Origin: Kangiellaceae bacterium | GTDB lineage: Bacteria; Pseudomonadota; Gammaproteobacteria; Enterobacterales; Kangiellaceae | Length of the DNA stretch: 22,942 nt | Assembly (NCBI GenBank): GCA_030590405.1 | Contig: JAUUYO010000013.1 | Location: forward strand, 1-22,942 | Direction: 5' to 3' | Part shown: positions 21,870 to 22,942 of the stretch, piece by piece | How positions within the stretch are numbered: the stretch's first letter is position 1 | Layout of the letters: the number at the start of each line of letters is the position of its first letter | Program-made: the position numbers and the translations under genes | The notes under the pieces: generated by a model | Databases searched by the model: none | What the model was told of the DNA's origin: nothing | What the model saw: the letters and a program-made list of their open reading frames with translations, nothing else

Positions 21870-22607
21870 ATGAAAGCAATTTCTCTGTATCAAAAAGGCA
21901 ACCATCAATGGCTTTGCTTCGGGCGAGACCCTGAACGAGATGAGAAAATTATTGATACGAACCAGTACATGATCATAAATAATGGCCAGAGTATTATTTT
22001 AGACCCTGGCGGCATTGAACTTTTTTCTCAAATGCTCACTTCGGTATTGAGATATACCAGTCTGGAAGAAATCACAGCACTGTTTGCCTCTCACCAGGAC
22101 CCCGACATCATTTCATCCTTGGGATTGTGGGATCAATGTTTGCCGAAAGCCAAATTGTATTCACCTTATATCTGGGAGTCTTTTCTAGCTCACTTTGGTA
22201 TGAGTAATATTCAATTTGAAGGTATTCCTGATGAAGGTTGTGACTTTCAATTAGGCAACGTCAAGTTGCAGTTTGTACCAGCGCATTATTTGCATTCTTC
22301 GGGTAATTTTAATGTTTATGATAAAGAAGCCAAAATTTTAATGAGTGGCGATGTTGGTGCAGCTTTGGATAAAGATGACGCACCCTTTTTTGTTGAAGAT
22401 TTTGACGCGCACATCCCAAAAATGGAATTTTTTCATCGCCGATGGATGCCTTCAAATAAAGCTAAAGATGACTGGATTTCAAGCATACGTAAACTTGATA
22501 TTGAAATAATGGCACCTCAGCATGGCGGCCTATTTAAAGGGGATATGGTCAATAAATTTTTGAACTGGTTTGAAAAGCTTGATGTGGGGGTTGCGCAGAA
22601 TAAATAA
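21870..22607 (+). CDS. ODP-type metallo-beta-lactamase-fold di-iron protein
   Basis: This 245-residue protein is a stand-alone metallo-beta-lactamase-fold domain of the oxygen-binding di-iron type, related to the catalytic domain of flavodiiron proteins but without flavodoxin. Likely metal ligands are His75, Asp77 and Asp79 in SHQDPDI, His139 or His142 in VPAHYLHSSGNF, Asp161 in MSGDVGA and His218 in APQHGG; HQDPD replaces the hydrolase HxHxDH motif, which argues against lactamase-like hydrolysis. DTNQYMIINNGQSIILDPGG and HIPKMEFFHRRWMPSNKA are also typical. In Treponema denticola a protein of this class senses iron and oxygen for chemotaxis. ATG at 21870 has AAGGA 6 bases upstream. Its neighbour is a chemoreceptor-like helical protein, in line with a sensing role. 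Confidence 0.88.
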   Translation: MKAISLYQKGNHQWLCFGRDPERDEKIIDTNQYMIINNGQSIILDPGGIELFSQMLTSVLRYTSLEEITALFASHQDPDIISSLGLWDQCLPKAKLYSPYIWESFLAHFGMSNIQFEGIPDEGCDFQLGNVKLQFVPAHYLHSSGNFNVYDKEAKILMSGDVGAALDKDDAPFFVEDFDAHIPKMEFFHRRWMPSNKAKDDWISSIRKLDIEIMAPQHGGLFKGDMVNKFLNWFEKLDVGVAQNK

Positions 22608-22942
22608 TACGAGGTCAAATAGACAAGATCCACTTAAGCTGATCGATTTCTGACTCGCTTCGCCCAAGCTCGTTTTTTATGGTGGAGAAAGTGTTTTTAT
22701 TCCGATAACTCCGAGCCGCCTGATAACTGACACAGCCCAATTGTGCTGTTGTTGAATAAATAGTTCTCTTTTTTACACTTTCTTGGCTATTAAAGTTAAT
22801 AATAACAATTGGTTATCGCGATTCCACGTAACTTCTCAATAAGTCGGGGCATGATCTAATTTTCGGTTTCCACGTTTCTGCACTGAATTCAATATTCGAG
22901 TAGGTGGCTGCACTGGTAGATGAAGCTCAAATTTTGATGGCG
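22608..22942. other. Right-edge region without an identified gene
   Basis: These 335 bases follow the di-iron protein gene and run to the window edge. On the minus strand a frame stays open from about 22806 to a TGA near 22620 (including QLGCVSYQAARSYRNKNTF), but it has no proper start codon upstream and I do not recognise it; it may be a gene remnant. No terminator with a T-run is evident after the 22607 stop. Confidence 0.4.

Noticed and set aside
21870..22607. Beta-lactamase or glyoxalase II
   Set aside because: The HxHxDH hydrolase motif is replaced by HQDPD, which is the ODP/flavodiiron-like pattern.
22616..22806. Small gene on the minus strand at the right edge
   Set aside because: The frame has no ATG or GTG near its start and no recognised motif; described only as an unassigned stretch.

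Overview
This window looks like chromosomal DNA from a Gammaproteobacterium with moderately AT-rich DNA. It may be a marine, Kangiella- or Aliikangiella-like lineage, but that lineage is inferred from gene order and protein style, not from a database search. The backbone is the conserved gammaproteobacterial block aspS-yebC-ruvC-ruvA-ruvB-ybgC-tolQ-tolR-tolA-tolB-pal-cpoB-queE-queC, all read on the minus strand. Here the block is opened in two places.

Reading in the direction of transcription (right to left): aspS, yebC, ruvC and ruvA (19539 to 15514) are followed by a membrane-anchored alpha/beta hydrolase. A gene-poor stretch of about 440 bases follows, holding the remnant of a PIN-domain toxin and a second decayed frame, and then ruvB. 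Between ruvB and ybgC lie two plus-strand genes (a YecA/UPF0149 SEC-C protein and a small lipoprotein), a YbiT-type ABC-F ATPase and a GNAT acetyltransferase. The envelope operon ybgC-tolQRAB-pal-cpoB follows (9337 to 3767), then queE and queC for preQ0 synthesis.

Only 10 bases after queC begins a jetA/jetB/jetC (mksF/mksE/mksB) cluster: a kleisin, a KITE protein, and the first 26 codons of an SMC ATPase cut by the window edge inside its Walker A motif. This is a Wadjet/MksBEF-type SMC complex, a class that includes systems active against plasmids. Whether a jetD/mksG nuclease follows cannot be seen.

Right of aspS, on the plus strand, is a signalling group: a six-TM diguanylate cyclase with an intact GGEEF site, RxxD inhibitory site and a strong predicted sigma-70 promoter; an all-helical protein with a degenerate chemoreceptor-tip-like hairpin; and an ODP-type metallo-beta-lactamase-fold di-iron protein. 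The last two look like one transcription unit and may form an oxygen- or iron-responsive signalling pair.

The gaps between housekeeping genes hold several families of palindromic elements. One family occurs at both 5365-5463 and 16819-16887; another, C/G-run-rich, at both 3684-3718 and 10000-10135; two single elements lie at 16166-16244 and 17673-17754. Several perfect short tandem duplications are also present, including an in-frame one in ybgC and one spanning the queE stop codon. I saw no rRNA, tRNA, CRISPR array or intact insertion sequence.
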